A stretch of DNA of 33,241 bases from Rhodospirillaceae bacterium UBA3470 (GCA_002378125.1 DFRF01000214.1:719-33959); one strand, 5' to 3'; positions 1-9,297 are shown, numbered from the stretch's first letter. The notes: a model not told the origin generated them from the letters alone. Translations and numbers: made by a program.

Positions 1-1449
1 TACTTTGACCGCAATCCGGACGGTACCATTCACCAAAAGGCATTTGCCGGACAGACCTTCGATCGCACGGTCCACAAGGGCGATCTTACGGGGATTGAGA
101 TTATCAATCGCCTAGCCGAACAGGTCTGGAACCGTGGCGTACACCGCCTTGAAGACCACCGTGCTGTGGAACTAATCAAGACGCCCGACGGCGCCGCCAT
201 TTCGGGCGTGTTGATGAATGATATGCGTACAGGCGCATTTTGCTTTGTTAAGGCGAAGGCCGTATTGGTCGGCACTGGCGGTGGGCCGACCATGTACAAG
301 TACCATACACCAAGTGGGGATAAGAGTTGCGATGGTCTTGCCATGATGTTACGCGCCGGGTTGCCGTTGCGGGACATGGAAATGGTGCAGTTCCATCCTA
401 CTGGCTTGATCGCCGGCAAAGACACGCGGATCACCGGCACTATTATTGAAGAGGGCTTGCGTGGCTTCGGTGGGTACCTTTTGGGTGGTGACAAAGAACG
501 CTTCATGCACAAGTACGATGAGCGGCACGAGCGGGCGACCAGAGACATCGTCTCGCGCGCCATGTTAACAGAGATGCGGGCCGGTAACACGGCTCAGCAC
601 GGCGGCCTCTACATCACTATGAAGCACTTAGACCACCCCACTGTAAGCAAGATGTTCAAGGGGATGGTTGAACGCTGCGCCGACTGTGGTTTCGACTTGG
701 TGGGTGGTGATGTGGAGGTGGTGCCTACAGCGCACTACATGATGGGCGGTGTGGAATTCAATGTGGATTGCACGACGGCGATCACCGGACTCTATGCGGC
801 CGGCGAAGATACGGGCGGTGTGCACGGCGCTAACCGGTTGGGCGGTAACGGCGTAGGGAATTCCACTGTGTTCGGCGGTTTGGCTGGGGATGCCATGGCG
901 AAGTGGGTCCCATTGGAGGGGGAATGGCGCGACCCGGACCTAGCCGCCATTGATGCGGCCCTCGCGTATTGCCACCATCCGTTTGCGAACAAGCCTGCCA
1001 ACCTGGAGAGCATCCGCGAGGATATGTTTGAGTTTATGTGGGACGACGCCGGGATTCTCCGCGACGCGGACAGTCTGACCCGGGCGACAGGCAAGCTGGC
1101 TGATCTGGAAACAAACCTTAACCAACTCGGCGTCGATGGCACGAACGTTGCCTACAATCTCACTTGGCACGATTGGATGAACCTGAAGAACCTTATCCTC
1201 GTAAGCCGTTCTATCGTCAAGGCTGCCGAGGCCCGCGAGGATTCCCGTGGTGCTCATTTCCGTACTGACTTTCCAGAAACCCGCGACCTGGAAAACTCCT
1301 GGTTCACGCGTGTGACATTTGACGGCGGCGACATGGCTGTCGACCGCGTGGCGGTGGACTTCTCAATCGTAAAGCCTGGGGAAACTTTGTTGGCCGAAGC
1401 GGCGGCAGAATTGGGCCAGACGCGAAATCTCTCTTATTCGTCGAGCTAG
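1..1449 (+). CDS. FAD-dependent fumarate reductase/succinate dehydrogenase-type flavoprotein (5' end outside window)
   Basis: The frame is open from the first base, so about 482 C-terminal residues are visible and the start and N-terminal FAD-binding motif lie outside. What is seen is the capping and catalytic part of the SdhA/FrdA/aspartate oxidase superfamily: a QFHPTG motif, the HYMMGG motif, an arginine-rich catalytic segment (ERATRDIVSRA) and the late FAD-contact segment GLYAAGEDTGGVHGANRLGG. Members transfer hydride between a dicarboxylate-like substrate and FAD. The C-terminal tail is short for a respiratory SdhA. No iron-sulfur or membrane-anchor subunit follows; the next genes converge from the other strand. 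It may therefore be a stand-alone reductase or dehydrogenase, or its partners lie upstream. The fold is secure; the substrate is not known. Confidence 0.85.
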   Translation, partial: YFDRNPDGTIHQKAFAGQTFDRTVHKGDLTGIEIINRLAEQVWNRGVHRLEDHRAVELIKTPDGAAISGVLMNDMRTGAFCFVKAKAVLVGTGGGPTMYKYHTPSGDKSCDGLAMMLRAGLPLRDMEMVQFHPTGLIAGKDTRITGTIIEEGLRGFGGYLLGGDKERFMHKYDERHERATRDIVSRAMLTEMRAGNTAQHGGLYITMKHLDHPTVSKMFKGMVERCADCGFDLVGGDVEVVPTAHYMMGGVEFNVDCTTAITGLYAAGEDTGGVHGANRLGGNGVGNSTVFGGLAGDAMAKWVPLEGEWRDPDLAAIDAALAYCHHPFANKPANLESIREDMFEFMWDDAGILRDADSLTRATGKLADLETNLNQLGVDGTNVAYNLTWHDWMNLKNLILVSRSIVKAAEAREDSRGAHFRTDFPETRDLENSWFTRVTFDGGDMAVDRVAVDFSIVKPGETLLAEAAAELGQTRNLSYSSS

Positions 1450-1600
1450 AAGATGCCCGACAATTCTGCAAGTACTGCGTCGATGCGTGTCGGCGTCTCT
1501 TCAGAATCTATAAGGCGAAATTTCCTAGGGTGACAGCCCATTTGTTTCGAAACCCGACGCGATCTGAAACTCCCAGGGCTTCAAATTTCAACCGTTGGGA

Positions 1601-2167
1601 TCAGGTGGCAGAAATACTGACGCCAAATTCCTTTCCTGCGCGGACCAGCCAGTCGTGGATAAAATGATCGAAGGAACGGGTCACGTAGAGATCGAAGACA
1701 TCATCGGCGATACAATCAATAACAACATTAAGATGGCCTAGCAAAGTCGCCGCCGCGTGGCCGGCGGAAAAGGACTGTGGATCCAAGTCTATTGGGCAGC
1801 CTTTACACAATAGGTCACGCACGCTGCGCCCGCTCAGGCGCAGTACAGAGCGGCCTTGCCCCACGTCGTTAACCGATGCCTTCTCGCCAAAGGCGTCCGT
1901 TTCCAACTTATGGCCACTGACCACAAGCCAGCGGTTCGGCGCCAGCCAGAGGACGCGCACGCCATGACCATCGCGAGTTTCCCCAGCCAATTGGGGTAGG
2001 GGTAATCCTAGGGCGTGGCGTGCGGCGGTGGGGAAATCCGTATCGCTGAGGTCGCCGGCCAAGTGCAAGATGTGTAGGCCATGGCGTTTGGAGACCGTAA
2101 CGCCGGGGCCTTCGCGGTTTTCTGCGCCGTAGGTTCCGGGCGCAAGAGAGAGGGTTAAATCAACCAC
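1601..2167 (-). CDS. soxG: Sarcosine oxidase gamma subunit
   Basis: This 188-residue protein is the last gene of the mmgE-soxBDAG operon. The gamma subunit is the small GcvT-like-fold subunit of heterotetrameric sarcosine oxidase; it packs against the C-terminal tetrahydrofolate-binding half of alpha and has no cofactor of its own. The identification rests on length, on position directly after soxA, and on typical segments such as RVLWLAPNRWLVV, GQGRSVLRLSGRSVRDLLCKG and the HLNVVID/FDLYVTRSF region. The start is a GTG overlapping the soxA stop by 8 bases, with AAGGAG nine bases upstream inside soxA, which points to coupled translation. No clear terminator is seen in the 151 bases before the convergent flavoprotein gene. 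Confidence 0.9.
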   Translation of the reverse strand: MVDLTLSLAPGTYGAENREGPGVTVSKRHGLHILHLAGDLSDTDFPTAARHALGLPLPQLAGETRDGHGVRVLWLAPNRWLVVSGHKLETDAFGEKASVNDVGQGRSVLRLSGRSVRDLLCKGCPIDLDPQSFSAGHAAATLLGHLNVVIDCIADDVFDLYVTRSFDHFIHDWLVRAGKEFGVSISAT

Positions 2168-5159
2168 GGAGCCGTTCTCCTTGGGGATCGATGAAGATAG
2201 GGTTAGTCACAGTCACCGTCACGGTCTGACCGGTGATCGGCGAGTGAGCCTTTAGGGTTTCCCCGTGGCGCGCACGGCCGCCGTTCAGTAGGGCTAAGGC
2301 GATGGGGTGGCCAAGGTTCGGGCTCATGCATTGGGAGGTGACCTCGCCCTGCATGGCGACCGGTTTGGTAGCCTTAGGATCGGCAATTAATTGCGCGCCA
2401 CGCGGGATGCGGGTCTTCTCGTCAGTGGGTACAAGCCCTACCAATTGATGAATATCGTCCCGCGTTAACCCTGCGCGCCGGGCTGGAACCTTACCGACAA
2501 AGGCCTTTTTGGTGGATATCATCTTACCAAAGCCCAAGCCGTCAGCCGTGGTGCGGCCATTTAATTCGCCGCCGACCACGTGGCCTTTCTCAATGCGGAG
2601 CACGTTCATGGCCTCTAAACCGTAGGGAATTATCTCTTGGTTAGCACCGGCTTTCAAAAGTGCGTCCCAAACTGTGCGTGTGGCATTGGGCGCCATGTTG
2701 ATTTCGTAGGCCAGTTCGCCGGAGAAGCTAATTCGGAACAGGCGCACGGGCACACCGTCTACGTCGATTTCGGCATAACCCATGAATGGAACGGCACTGT
2801 TGGAAAGATCGGCGGCGGTCAGCTTAGTCAGGACTGTGCGCGAGTGTGGTCCCGCTATAGCGATGCCGGACCAATCGTCGGTGACGGATAAAAGGTGGAC
2901 GTTTAGCGAAGGCCAGTCCACGTCCAGGAGGTATTCAAGGCGATTCATGACCGCGCTGGCATGGGTGGTCGTGGTGGTGATCATGTAGCGGTTTTCCGCT
3001 AAGCGCGTCACCACACCGTCATCGTCCACCAATCCATCCTCGCGCAGCATGACGCCGTAACGGCATTTGCCAACCGCCAAGTTGGAAAAGCTGTTTATGT
3101 ATACTCGGTTCAGGAATTCTATCGCGTCCGGTCCCTGCACGTCGATCTTACCTAGAGTTGACACGTCCACGATCCCAACCTTCTCGCGCACATGCTTGGC
3201 TTCGCGCATTGCAGCCTGCTCTAGGGTTTCACCATCCTTTGGATATCCCTGGGGGCGTAGCCATTGCCCGGTCGGGGCGAAGGGGGAACCCATGCTCTCG
3301 TGCCAGTGATGGAGCGGTGTTGTGCGGACCGGCGCCACGTGGTCATGGGCGTTCAAGCCTGCAACAGCACCCATTGGGATCGGCGTGAAGGGTTGCCTGA
3401 ACGTGGTTGTTCCGACGGCAGTAATAGCTTCCGCTCGGTGCCCTGCCATAATGGCGAGGCCGTTGACGTTTGATGTGCGACCCTGGTCTGTGCCCATTCC
3501 GAGGGTTGTGTAACGTTTCAAGTGTTCGACGGAGCGATAGCCCTCCTGGTAGGCTAGGCCCACGTCTGCCGCCGTGACGTCGTTTTGCAGATCAACGAAC
3601 TGTTTGCCACCGTGCAGATGATCCGGCGTTGGGATCGCCCAGAGTAAGCGCGGTTTGACGACAGCATCGGCACTGCATCTGGGCACATCCGCGGCTGTGG
3701 TAGCGAACCCGGCTGCGACGGCGGCCTGGGCACCTGCCTTGGCGCCTTCATGCAGGCAGGCGTCCAGTTGAAAGGCACCCTGGCAGGCACCGGCGGAACG
3801 TTCGCGTTGAAAGCTTTTATCTGGGACAAAGGCGGACAGTGTTTCATCATAGCAGAGCTTGCCGCGGGACTGCGAAAAAAGATGTACACTAGGTGTCCAG
3901 CCGCCGGACAGACAGACCACGTCACATAGGATTTCCTGGGCCTCGCCAACAGGGGTGGTATTGCTATCGACTGGCATAACCGTCACTGAATGCACAGACT
4001 TTGCACCATGTGCCGCAACGACCACATGGCGGTTTAGTACGCCGATATTCGCGTTGGCGGCGATTTCCAGCTCGGGCGTCTCGAGGCTATCGCGCAAGTC
4101 GACAATGGCTTGGACTTCAATACCTGCAGCCTTCAGATCGGCGGCGGCGGCGTAGGCGGATGCATTGTTAGTGAAGATTACGGCACGGCGGCCAGCGAGG
4201 GCACCATGGGCGTTCGCGTAGGCCTGGGCGGCCGACGTCAGCATGACACCAGGTCGGTCGTTATCTGCAAAGACAAGGGGGCGTTCGATGCTGCCTGTGG
4301 CCAACACCACTTCCTTGGCGCGAACGTGCCAGATTCGATGGCGCGGTTCGTGGTTCTCAGGCGTGGCCTTGTGATCGGCGACCCGTTCGTCCAGGACTAT
4401 AAGGTTGTGATCGTAATAGCCGGCGGCCGTGGTTCGGCGAAGCAACCTGACATTTTCCATAGCCGCTAGCTGCGCTACCGTGTCGGCGACCCATTCCGGC
4501 CCCGACTTGCCCCTGATGGTGTCACGTCGGCCTCGCAGCATGCCGCCGAAGTCTGCGTTTTCATCACACAGAATGACCCGAGCACCGCTTTGTCCGGCGC
4601 TTAGCGCGGCCATCAAGCCAGCAGGGCCTCCGCCGGCAATTAATACGTCGCAATGGCGGTAATTGTGGGTGTAGCTGTCCGGATCCTCAAGAGTTGGCGA
4701 TTTCCCCATGCCAGCAATGTGACGAATGGCGTGTTCGTAGAACGGCCAAAATTTTGCCGGCCACATGAAGGTCTTGTAGTAGAACCCGGATGGGAATAAG
4801 CCAGATAGCTTGGAATTCACGGCACCAATGTCGAAATGCAGGCTTGGCCATCTGTTTTGGCTTTCAGCCACAAGGCCCTCATAGAGTTCAACCCGTGTCG
4901 CTGGGATATTGGGCTCTGAACGGGCGCCGGTACGTAGTTGCACTAGGACGTTGGATTCCTCCACGCCGTATCCGGAAAGGCCACGTGGCCGGTGGTATTT
5001 GAAGCTTCGTGCCAGCAGTTTGACGCCATTGGCCATTAGAGCTGAGGCGAGGGTATCTCCAGAATAGCCTTGGTAGACCTTGCCATCGAAGGTAAAGGTG
5101 AGGGGCTGGCTGCGGTCAATGTTGCCGCCTGTCGGATTACGGAATGGCTGATGGCTCAT
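2160..5159 (-). CDS. soxA: Sarcosine oxidase alpha subunit
   Basis: At 999 residues this has the usual length of SoxA. In order: an N-terminal Fer2-like domain without cluster cysteines (about 15-100, with GDTLASALMANGV and SFKYHRPRG); an NAD/FAD-type Rossmann domain with AGGGPAG at 175-181; a second nucleotide-binding region with the LATGSIERP segment near 287; the family segment YTTLGMGTDQGRTSNVNG near 550-567; and a GcvT/aminomethyltransferase-like C-terminal half from about 605. In the family, alpha binds NAD+ and, through its C-terminal half, takes the methyl-derived carbon onto tetrahydrofolate as 5,10-methylene-THF. The ATG overlaps the soxD stop (ATGA), and soxG overlaps its end. Sarcosine is the default substrate, but other N-methyl amines are possible given the taurine genes nearby. 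Confidence 0.95.
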   Translation of the reverse strand: MSHQPFRNPTGGNIDRSQPLTFTFDGKVYQGYSGDTLASALMANGVKLLARSFKYHRPRGLSGYGVEESNVLVQLRTGARSEPNIPATRVELYEGLVAESQNRWPSLHFDIGAVNSKLSGLFPSGFYYKTFMWPAKFWPFYEHAIRHIAGMGKSPTLEDPDSYTHNYRHCDVLIAGGGPAGLMAALSAGQSGARVILCDENADFGGMLRGRRDTIRGKSGPEWVADTVAQLAAMENVRLLRRTTAAGYYDHNLIVLDERVADHKATPENHEPRHRIWHVRAKEVVLATGSIERPLVFADNDRPGVMLTSAAQAYANAHGALAGRRAVIFTNNASAYAAAADLKAAGIEVQAIVDLRDSLETPELEIAANANIGVLNRHVVVAAHGAKSVHSVTVMPVDSNTTPVGEAQEILCDVVCLSGGWTPSVHLFSQSRGKLCYDETLSAFVPDKSFQRERSAGACQGAFQLDACLHEGAKAGAQAAVAAGFATTAADVPRCSADAVVKPRLLWAIPTPDHLHGGKQFVDLQNDVTAADVGLAYQEGYRSVEHLKRYTTLGMGTDQGRTSNVNGLAIMAGHRAEAITAVGTTTFRQPFTPIPMGAVAGLNAHDHVAPVRTTPLHHWHESMGSPFAPTGQWLRPQGYPKDGETLEQAAMREAKHVREKVGIVDVSTLGKIDVQGPDAIEFLNRVYINSFSNLAVGKCRYGVMLREDGLVDDDGVVTRLAENRYMITTTTTHASAVMNRLEYLLDVDWPSLNVHLLSVTDDWSGIAIAGPHSRTVLTKLTAADLSNSAVPFMGYAEIDVDGVPVRLFRISFSGELAYEINMAPNATRTVWDALLKAGANQEIIPYGLEAMNVLRIEKGHVVGGELNGRTTADGLGFGKMISTKKAFVGKVPARRAGLTRDDIHQLVGLVPTDEKTRIPRGAQLIADPKATKPVAMQGEVTSQCMSPNLGHPIALALLNGGRARHGETLKAHSPITGQTVTVTVTNPIFIDPQGERLRG

Positions 5160-5434
5160 GACGCGCCAGTGCTCAGGCTGTCGCTGGGCGCGCCAGTGTC
5201 GATAATCTCATGTGTAACAACATCGCGGCGCACTTTGATTAAGCGACGACAGCCCGCCGAATGATGCCATAGTTCATCATGTAGGCCGCGCGGGTTGTCG
5301 CGTAGGTACACGAATTCGAACCAATCCTGATTTGTACCGGTCTCTAGATTGGGGCGCTCGGCGCCAGCGTCGCCAGCGTATGTAAATTCTTTTTGCGCGC
5401 GCTTGCCGCAGTAGGGGCAGGTGATCTCCAACAT
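5156..5434 (-). CDS. soxD: Sarcosine oxidase delta subunit (zinc-binding)
   Basis: This 92-residue protein has the delta-subunit zinc site: CPYCG gives Cys6 and Cys9, and the downstream HHSAGC segment supplies His58 and Cys62. The stem between them (QDWFEFVYLRDNPRG and the LWHHSAGCRR stretch) is typical of the family. Delta is a structural subunit that caps the alpha subunit. The ATG is preceded by AAGGA ten bases upstream, and the gene sits 16 bases after soxB. Its last codons overlap the soxA start by four bases. Presence of delta places this complex in the TSOX (heterotetrameric) class rather than the monomeric sarcosine oxidases. Confidence 0.93.
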   Translation of the reverse strand: MLEITCPYCGKRAQKEFTYAGDAGAERPNLETGTNQDWFEFVYLRDNPRGLHDELWHHSAGCRRLIKVRRDVVTHEIIDTGAPSDSLSTGAS

Positions 5435-5450
5435 ATTGTATCGTTCCTTG

Positions 5451-6707
5451 TTAATGCGCGTTAGGAGTTGCGCCGGAGCCTTCCTCGTCGATCATGTAGC
5501 CACGTTCGAACCGGTTTAACGCGAAGCCTTCGTTTAGTTTGTGCGGCGTGTCGTTGGCAATGGTGTGGGCGTAGACCCAGCCCGAGCCGGGCGTCGCTTT
5601 GAAGCCGCCATAGCACCAGCCGCCATTGATGTAAAAGCCATTGATATCGGTTTTGGTGATGATCGGGCTGCCATCCATGGACATGTCCATAACCCCACCC
5701 CAAGTTCGCATGAGGCGCAGGCGACTGAAGGCTGGGAACATGGAAATGACGGATGCTACAACTTCCTCAATGCGTGGGAAATTACCGCGCTGGGCGTAGG
5801 AATTATATAAGTCAAGGTCACCGCCCATAACCAATTCGCCCTTGTCCGATTGGGAAATGTAGGTATGTGTTGCTCCCGACGTGACCACTGTGTCGAGACA
5901 AGGTTTCACCGGTTCAGAAACCATGGCCTGAAGCACGTGGCTTTCGATAGGTAGGCGCATCTCAGCCATGGCCGCGATATGACCCGTGTGGCCAGCAACG
6001 GCGGTGCCGATTTTTTTCGCCTTAATAGCGCCGCGTGAGGTCTGTACGCCGACGACGCCGCCGTTCTCAATGTCGATCCCAGTCACTTCGCAGTTCTGAA
6101 TGATATCGACGCCCCGCGCGTCCGCGCCCCGGGCGAAACCCCAGGCCACAGCATCGTGTCGAGCCGTGCCAGCGCGTGGCTGTAATAGGCCTCCCTTTAT
6201 CGGGAAGCGAGCCCTGTCCGAAATGTCCAGAAGGGGTGCGCGAGCTTTAACCTCATGCTTATTTAGCCAGACCCCATCGGCACCGTTTAAGATCATGGCG
6301 TTTCCGCGCCGTTGGTGGGCGTCGACCTGAGCATCCGTGTGCGCCAAGTTGATTACACCACGTTGAGAGAACATGACATTGAAGTTCAAATCCTGGCTCA
6401 ATCCTTCCCAGAGCTTAAGGGAATGCTCGTAGAACAGCTCGTTCTCCGGCAATAAGTAGTTGGCTCGGACAATGGTCGTGTTCCGCCCCGTATTGCCGCC
6501 GCCCAGATAACCTTTCTCTAATACAGCTACGTTGGTGATGCCGTGGTTTTTGGCCAAGTAATATGCGGTCGCTAGGCCGTGCCCCCCGGCGCCGATTATA
6601 ATTACGTCGTATTCTTGTTTCGGGTCAGGGTTGCGCCAAGCTTCACCCCAGTTCTCGTGACTGGTCAATGCATTCCGGGCCAGGGAGAAGATCGAATATT
6701 TCTGCAT
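5451..6707 (-). CDS. soxB: Sarcosine oxidase beta subunit
   Basis: At 418 residues this is the catalytic DAO-fold subunit, which oxidises the N-methyl amine with noncovalent FAD and hands electrons to FMN. The dinucleotide motif IIIGAGGHGLATAYYLA lies at 36-52. His184 in the segment GTARHDAVAW corresponds to the histidine that carries covalent FMN in characterised TSOX enzymes. Further typical segments are RGVINLAHTDAQ and the C-terminal GFYINGGWCYGGFKATPGSG. It starts six bases after the mmgE/prpD-like gene stops and is followed by soxD 16 bases later. The substrate-pocket residues cannot be judged by eye, so specificity for sarcosine over related N-methyl compounds is open. Confidence 0.94.
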   Translation of the reverse strand: MQKYSIFSLARNALTSHENWGEAWRNPDPKQEYDVIIIGAGGHGLATAYYLAKNHGITNVAVLEKGYLGGGNTGRNTTIVRANYLLPENELFYEHSLKLWEGLSQDLNFNVMFSQRGVINLAHTDAQVDAHQRRGNAMILNGADGVWLNKHEVKARAPLLDISDRARFPIKGGLLQPRAGTARHDAVAWGFARGADARGVDIIQNCEVTGIDIENGGVVGVQTSRGAIKAKKIGTAVAGHTGHIAAMAEMRLPIESHVLQAMVSEPVKPCLDTVVTSGATHTYISQSDKGELVMGGDLDLYNSYAQRGNFPRIEEVVASVISMFPAFSRLRLMRTWGGVMDMSMDGSPIITKTDINGFYINGGWCYGGFKATPGSGWVYAHTIANDTPHKLNEGFALNRFERGYMIDEEGSGATPNAH

Positions 6708-6713
6708 AGTCGG

Positions 6714-8087
6714 CTATCCTTCGTCCTGCCAGAGGTCTCGGCAGCGTTGGAGGTTGACAATGTTTCGGATGCGCTGGAGCCAGGCGTTCGCGCGTCCGCC
6801 GTGCCCGGCAGCGGTGGCCAGTTCGTGGAACTTGTTGTTCACTTGGACATCGCTCATCGGTTTCTTCGGTGCTCCAACAGCTTCTGAATTGAAGCGCTCG
6901 ATGTTGCTGCCGTCTACTGTCCTAATACGTACCCGAGCACATTCGGGGCCGATCTCGCCTGCCTCGGATTTTGCGGTTAAGTCTGGGTCGTGGTGCATTG
7001 AGATTTTCGGTATGAGGGCCCGCACAGCCGAATCTGCAAGTGCGTCGGGGCCGGCTCGCGCGACCGTGAAGCCGCGGTCCATAATCACGCAGGCTAAGAT
7101 GAACGGTAGGCTAAACTGGCCCTGGGGCACGCGGTTCGGAACGTCGTAGACCAGGCTGTCAATGACGATCTGCGGGACGTCCACCTCGATGGCGGAAATG
7201 TCGTCGGGTCCAAGGTCGTTTTCGTGCAGCAATTCACTAGTTGCCTCGGCTGCGGCGTGCGAGGCGGAACAGGCGGGATAAGGTTTTAGATAGACACCCG
7301 GATCAAGTATGGACCAGTGTTTACCAAGGTCATCAAGCTGGCTAATTTCCAGGGGACTGCGCTTTATCAAATGCGCCATGCCGTTGACACCCTCGAGAGC
7401 ATCCAGAGGCGCGGAAATGCCTGCTTCGCCGAATTGCGCGCTGGTGATGCCCAGGGCGGCGACCTGACCGTTGCCAACAAACTTGGCCTCAGTACCGTTA
7501 GCGATGCGGAGTCCGCTGGCTCGGCACAAGGCGTGAGATATAGCTAACGCGGTCTGCTCCGTATTCAATCCGAGGGCCTTTGAAGCACCAGCAGCCGCAC
7601 CGAGGCCGCCGAACACCGATGTCGTCCACCAGCCATCCATGAAGATTTGATTGCTAGCGGCGCGTCCAAATGCGTATTCGGCTTCGGAACCGGCAATGAA
7701 GGCGGTGAAGACCGTACGGCCGTCAGTGTCCGCATGGTCAGAGGCGGCTAGAACGGCGGCGGCTATGGTGGCGGAGGCATGGACGACCCCTGCGTAAGAG
7801 GTGTCATCGTAGTCCAGGGCGTGGGCCGCCGCACCATTGGTTAGGGCAGCCCCCGTGGCCGAGGTAGTATGGTCCATGCCAGCGATTCGGCAAGGCCCCT
7901 CGCCGTATTCGTTGAGGGTCAGAGTACGAACTTTCCCAACCGCTTCAATGGTTTGTCCGCCTACCATGCAGCCAAGAACATCAACCCAACTCTGCATAGC
8001 GGCGGTCCGCGCTGCAACCGGCACATGGTCGAGATCGAACTCGGCAACCCATTGGGCAATTGTCTGACAGGCGGTAAGATTGCTCAT
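6714..8087 (-). CDS. MmgE/PrpD family protein (2-methylcitrate dehydratase / cis-aconitate decarboxylase fold)
   Basis: This 457-residue protein has the helical MmgE/PrpD N-terminal domain with the hallmark NGAAAHALDYDDT (84-96) followed by His103, a conserved lysine in NGTEAKFVGNGQ (Lys201), and the C-terminal PrpD lid domain with YPACSASHAA near 276. Family members dehydrate 2-methylcitrate, decarboxylate cis-aconitate, or act on unidentified carboxylates; most are uncharacterised. No prpB or prpC is beside it, so methylcitrate dehydratase is unlikely. It is the first gene of the sox operon, only six bases before soxB. That is not the usual glyA-soxBDAG-purU order, and its role in N-methyl amine catabolism is unknown. 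Confidence 0.88.
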   Translation of the reverse strand: MSNLTACQTIAQWVAEFDLDHVPVAARTAAMQSWVDVLGCMVGGQTIEAVGKVRTLTLNEYGEGPCRIAGMDHTTSATGAALTNGAAAHALDYDDTSYAGVVHASATIAAAVLAASDHADTDGRTVFTAFIAGSEAEYAFGRAASNQIFMDGWWTTSVFGGLGAAAGASKALGLNTEQTALAISHALCRASGLRIANGTEAKFVGNGQVAALGITSAQFGEAGISAPLDALEGVNGMAHLIKRSPLEISQLDDLGKHWSILDPGVYLKPYPACSASHAAAEATSELLHENDLGPDDISAIEVDVPQIVIDSLVYDVPNRVPQGQFSLPFILACVIMDRGFTVARAGPDALADSAVRALIPKISMHHDPDLTAKSEAGEIGPECARVRIRTVDGSNIERFNSEAVGAPKKPMSDVQVNNKFHELATAAGHGGRANAWLQRIRNIVNLQRCRDLWQDEG

Positions 8088-8188
8088 GATCGCGGTCTTT
8101 CGACGCTAATGTTTATTGATGGGCGGATTATTGACCCTGTCCAGGGTGGCGTCATTAAATAATTAAAGATAATGATGAGCATAATTTT

Positions 8189-8323
8189 ATGGAAACACTG
8201 AGCGTGGAGATTCTCGCCGCAGTGGCCGAAACTTGCATCATGACCTGGGAAGCACCGGAGTTCCGCAACATTCTGCGGAAACTTATCGCCGGTTCGGTGC
8301 GCTTGGATAGCGCCTCGGGCTGA
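8189..8323 (+). CDS. Doubtful tiny ORF, 44 residues
   Basis: An ATG-to-TGA frame encodes 44 residues in the gap between the mmgE/prpD start and the pta stop, both on the other strand. The protein (METLSVEILAAVAETC, then a basic amphipathic stretch FRNILRKLIAG) has plausible amino-acid composition. However, it has no strong ribosome binding site and I recognise no family. It could be a genuine small protein, the C-terminal remnant of a lost gene, or chance. The bases before it (8088-8188) should hold the promoter of the mmgE-sox operon on the minus strand; no convincing -35/-10 pair is visible. Confidence 0.22.
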   Translation: METLSVEILAAVAETCIMTWEAPEFRNILRKLIAGSVRLDSASG

Positions 8324-8344
8324 TACCCATATGTTTGTCGACGA

Positions 8345-9268
8345 TTAGTTATTGGCGTCGGCGACAATTGCGGCGATGGCCGTTGCCGCGAACCGTGCTT
8401 CTGGGGGATCGGCGCGCGACGTCAGCACGATGGGCACGACCGCACCCATGACCAAGCCTGCAGCGAGGCCGCTCATGAAATATACCATCATCTTAAACAG
8501 GCCGTTTCCAGTCTCGATATTGGGGACCACGAGAATGTCGGCCTGTCCAGCCACAGGGCCATCCATGCCCTTCAGTGCCGCGGCTTTCTTGGAGAGGGCG
8601 TTGTCGAAGGCAAATGGCCCGTCGACGATGGCGTTCTTTACTTCCCCAGCGTTGGCTCGCTTCACCACTTTGGCGGCATCAACGCTGGACGGCATGGCAG
8701 GCAGCACCGATTCTGTCCCCGACATTAGAGCCACCCTGGGTTTTGGGTTGCCCAGCGCATGTGCCATTTCGATAGCGTTGTTGGTGATGTCGATCTTTGT
8801 GTCTGTGTCGGGCTGCACGTTGACCGCGGCATCAGTGATCATTAGGACCCGGTCGTTGCCTGGAACTGTCATGTGGAAGATATGGCTAAGGCGCCGGCTC
8901 GTGCGGAGGCCGTGTTCGCGATTGACCACGGCCTTCATTAGGGCATCCGTGTGCAAATGGCCCTTCATCAGTGAGGTAACTTCACCGGACCTAGCCAATG
9001 CGACGGCGGCGGCGGGGGCTTTCTCTTCGCCGACGGCGTCGACGATCGCAAAGCTGGTGATGTCCCAATCAATTTCGCGGGCGGCGGCGCGAATGACATC
9101 TGCATCGCCCACCAGAACGGGATCGATTAGGCCTGCATCTGCACCTTGGCGGGCGCTTGTCAGTGCGATGGGATGATCTGCGCCGGCGATAGCCATGCGG
9201 ACCAGATCCATACCCTCAATGCGGTCTAGCAGGTAGGGAGGTACTTCGAAGGGTATTTCGCTCAGCAT
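8345..9268 (-). CDS. pta: Phosphate acetyltransferase of the Xsc pathway (PTA_PTB family)
   Basis: This 307-residue, single-domain phosphate acetyl/butyryltransferase transfers the acetyl group of acetyl phosphate to CoA. Recognisable family segments are GADAGLIDPVLVGD, LMKGHLHTDALMKAV, ITDAAVNVQPD, a Rossmann-like VALMSGTESVLPAMPSS, and the C-terminal IETGNGLFKMMVYFMSGLAAG with LTSRAD. It lacks the DRTGG and DUF1611-like N-terminal extension of large Pta enzymes. It lies 85 bases downstream of xsc on the same strand, the common arrangement in bacteria that use sulfoacetaldehyde acetyltransferase, so it should make acetyl-CoA from the acetyl phosphate Xsc releases. A GGAG-like site lies six bases before the ATG. 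The main alternative, phosphate butyryltransferase, is less likely in this context. Confidence 0.9.
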   Translation of the reverse strand: MLSEIPFEVPPYLLDRIEGMDLVRMAIAGADHPIALTSARQGADAGLIDPVLVGDADVIRAAAREIDWDITSFAIVDAVGEEKAPAAAVALARSGEVTSLMKGHLHTDALMKAVVNREHGLRTSRRLSHIFHMTVPGNDRVLMITDAAVNVQPDTDTKIDITNNAIEMAHALGNPKPRVALMSGTESVLPAMPSSVDAAKVVKRANAGEVKNAIVDGPFAFDNALSKKAAALKGMDGPVAGQADILVVPNIETGNGLFKMMVYFMSGLAAGLVMGAVVPIVLTSRADPPEARFAATAIAAIVADANN

Positions 9269-9297
9269 GGGAAGGCTCCGATAACCGGAATAGAATA

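Noticed and set aside
1450..1600. Convergent gap searched for a bidirectional terminator
   Set aside because: No stem with a T-run could be found on either strand.
8352..9176. Long 274-codon plus-strand frame opposite pta
   Set aside because: It is a mirror of pta, which matches its family along its full length; the antisense translation has low-complexity Ala/Ser/Arg composition.
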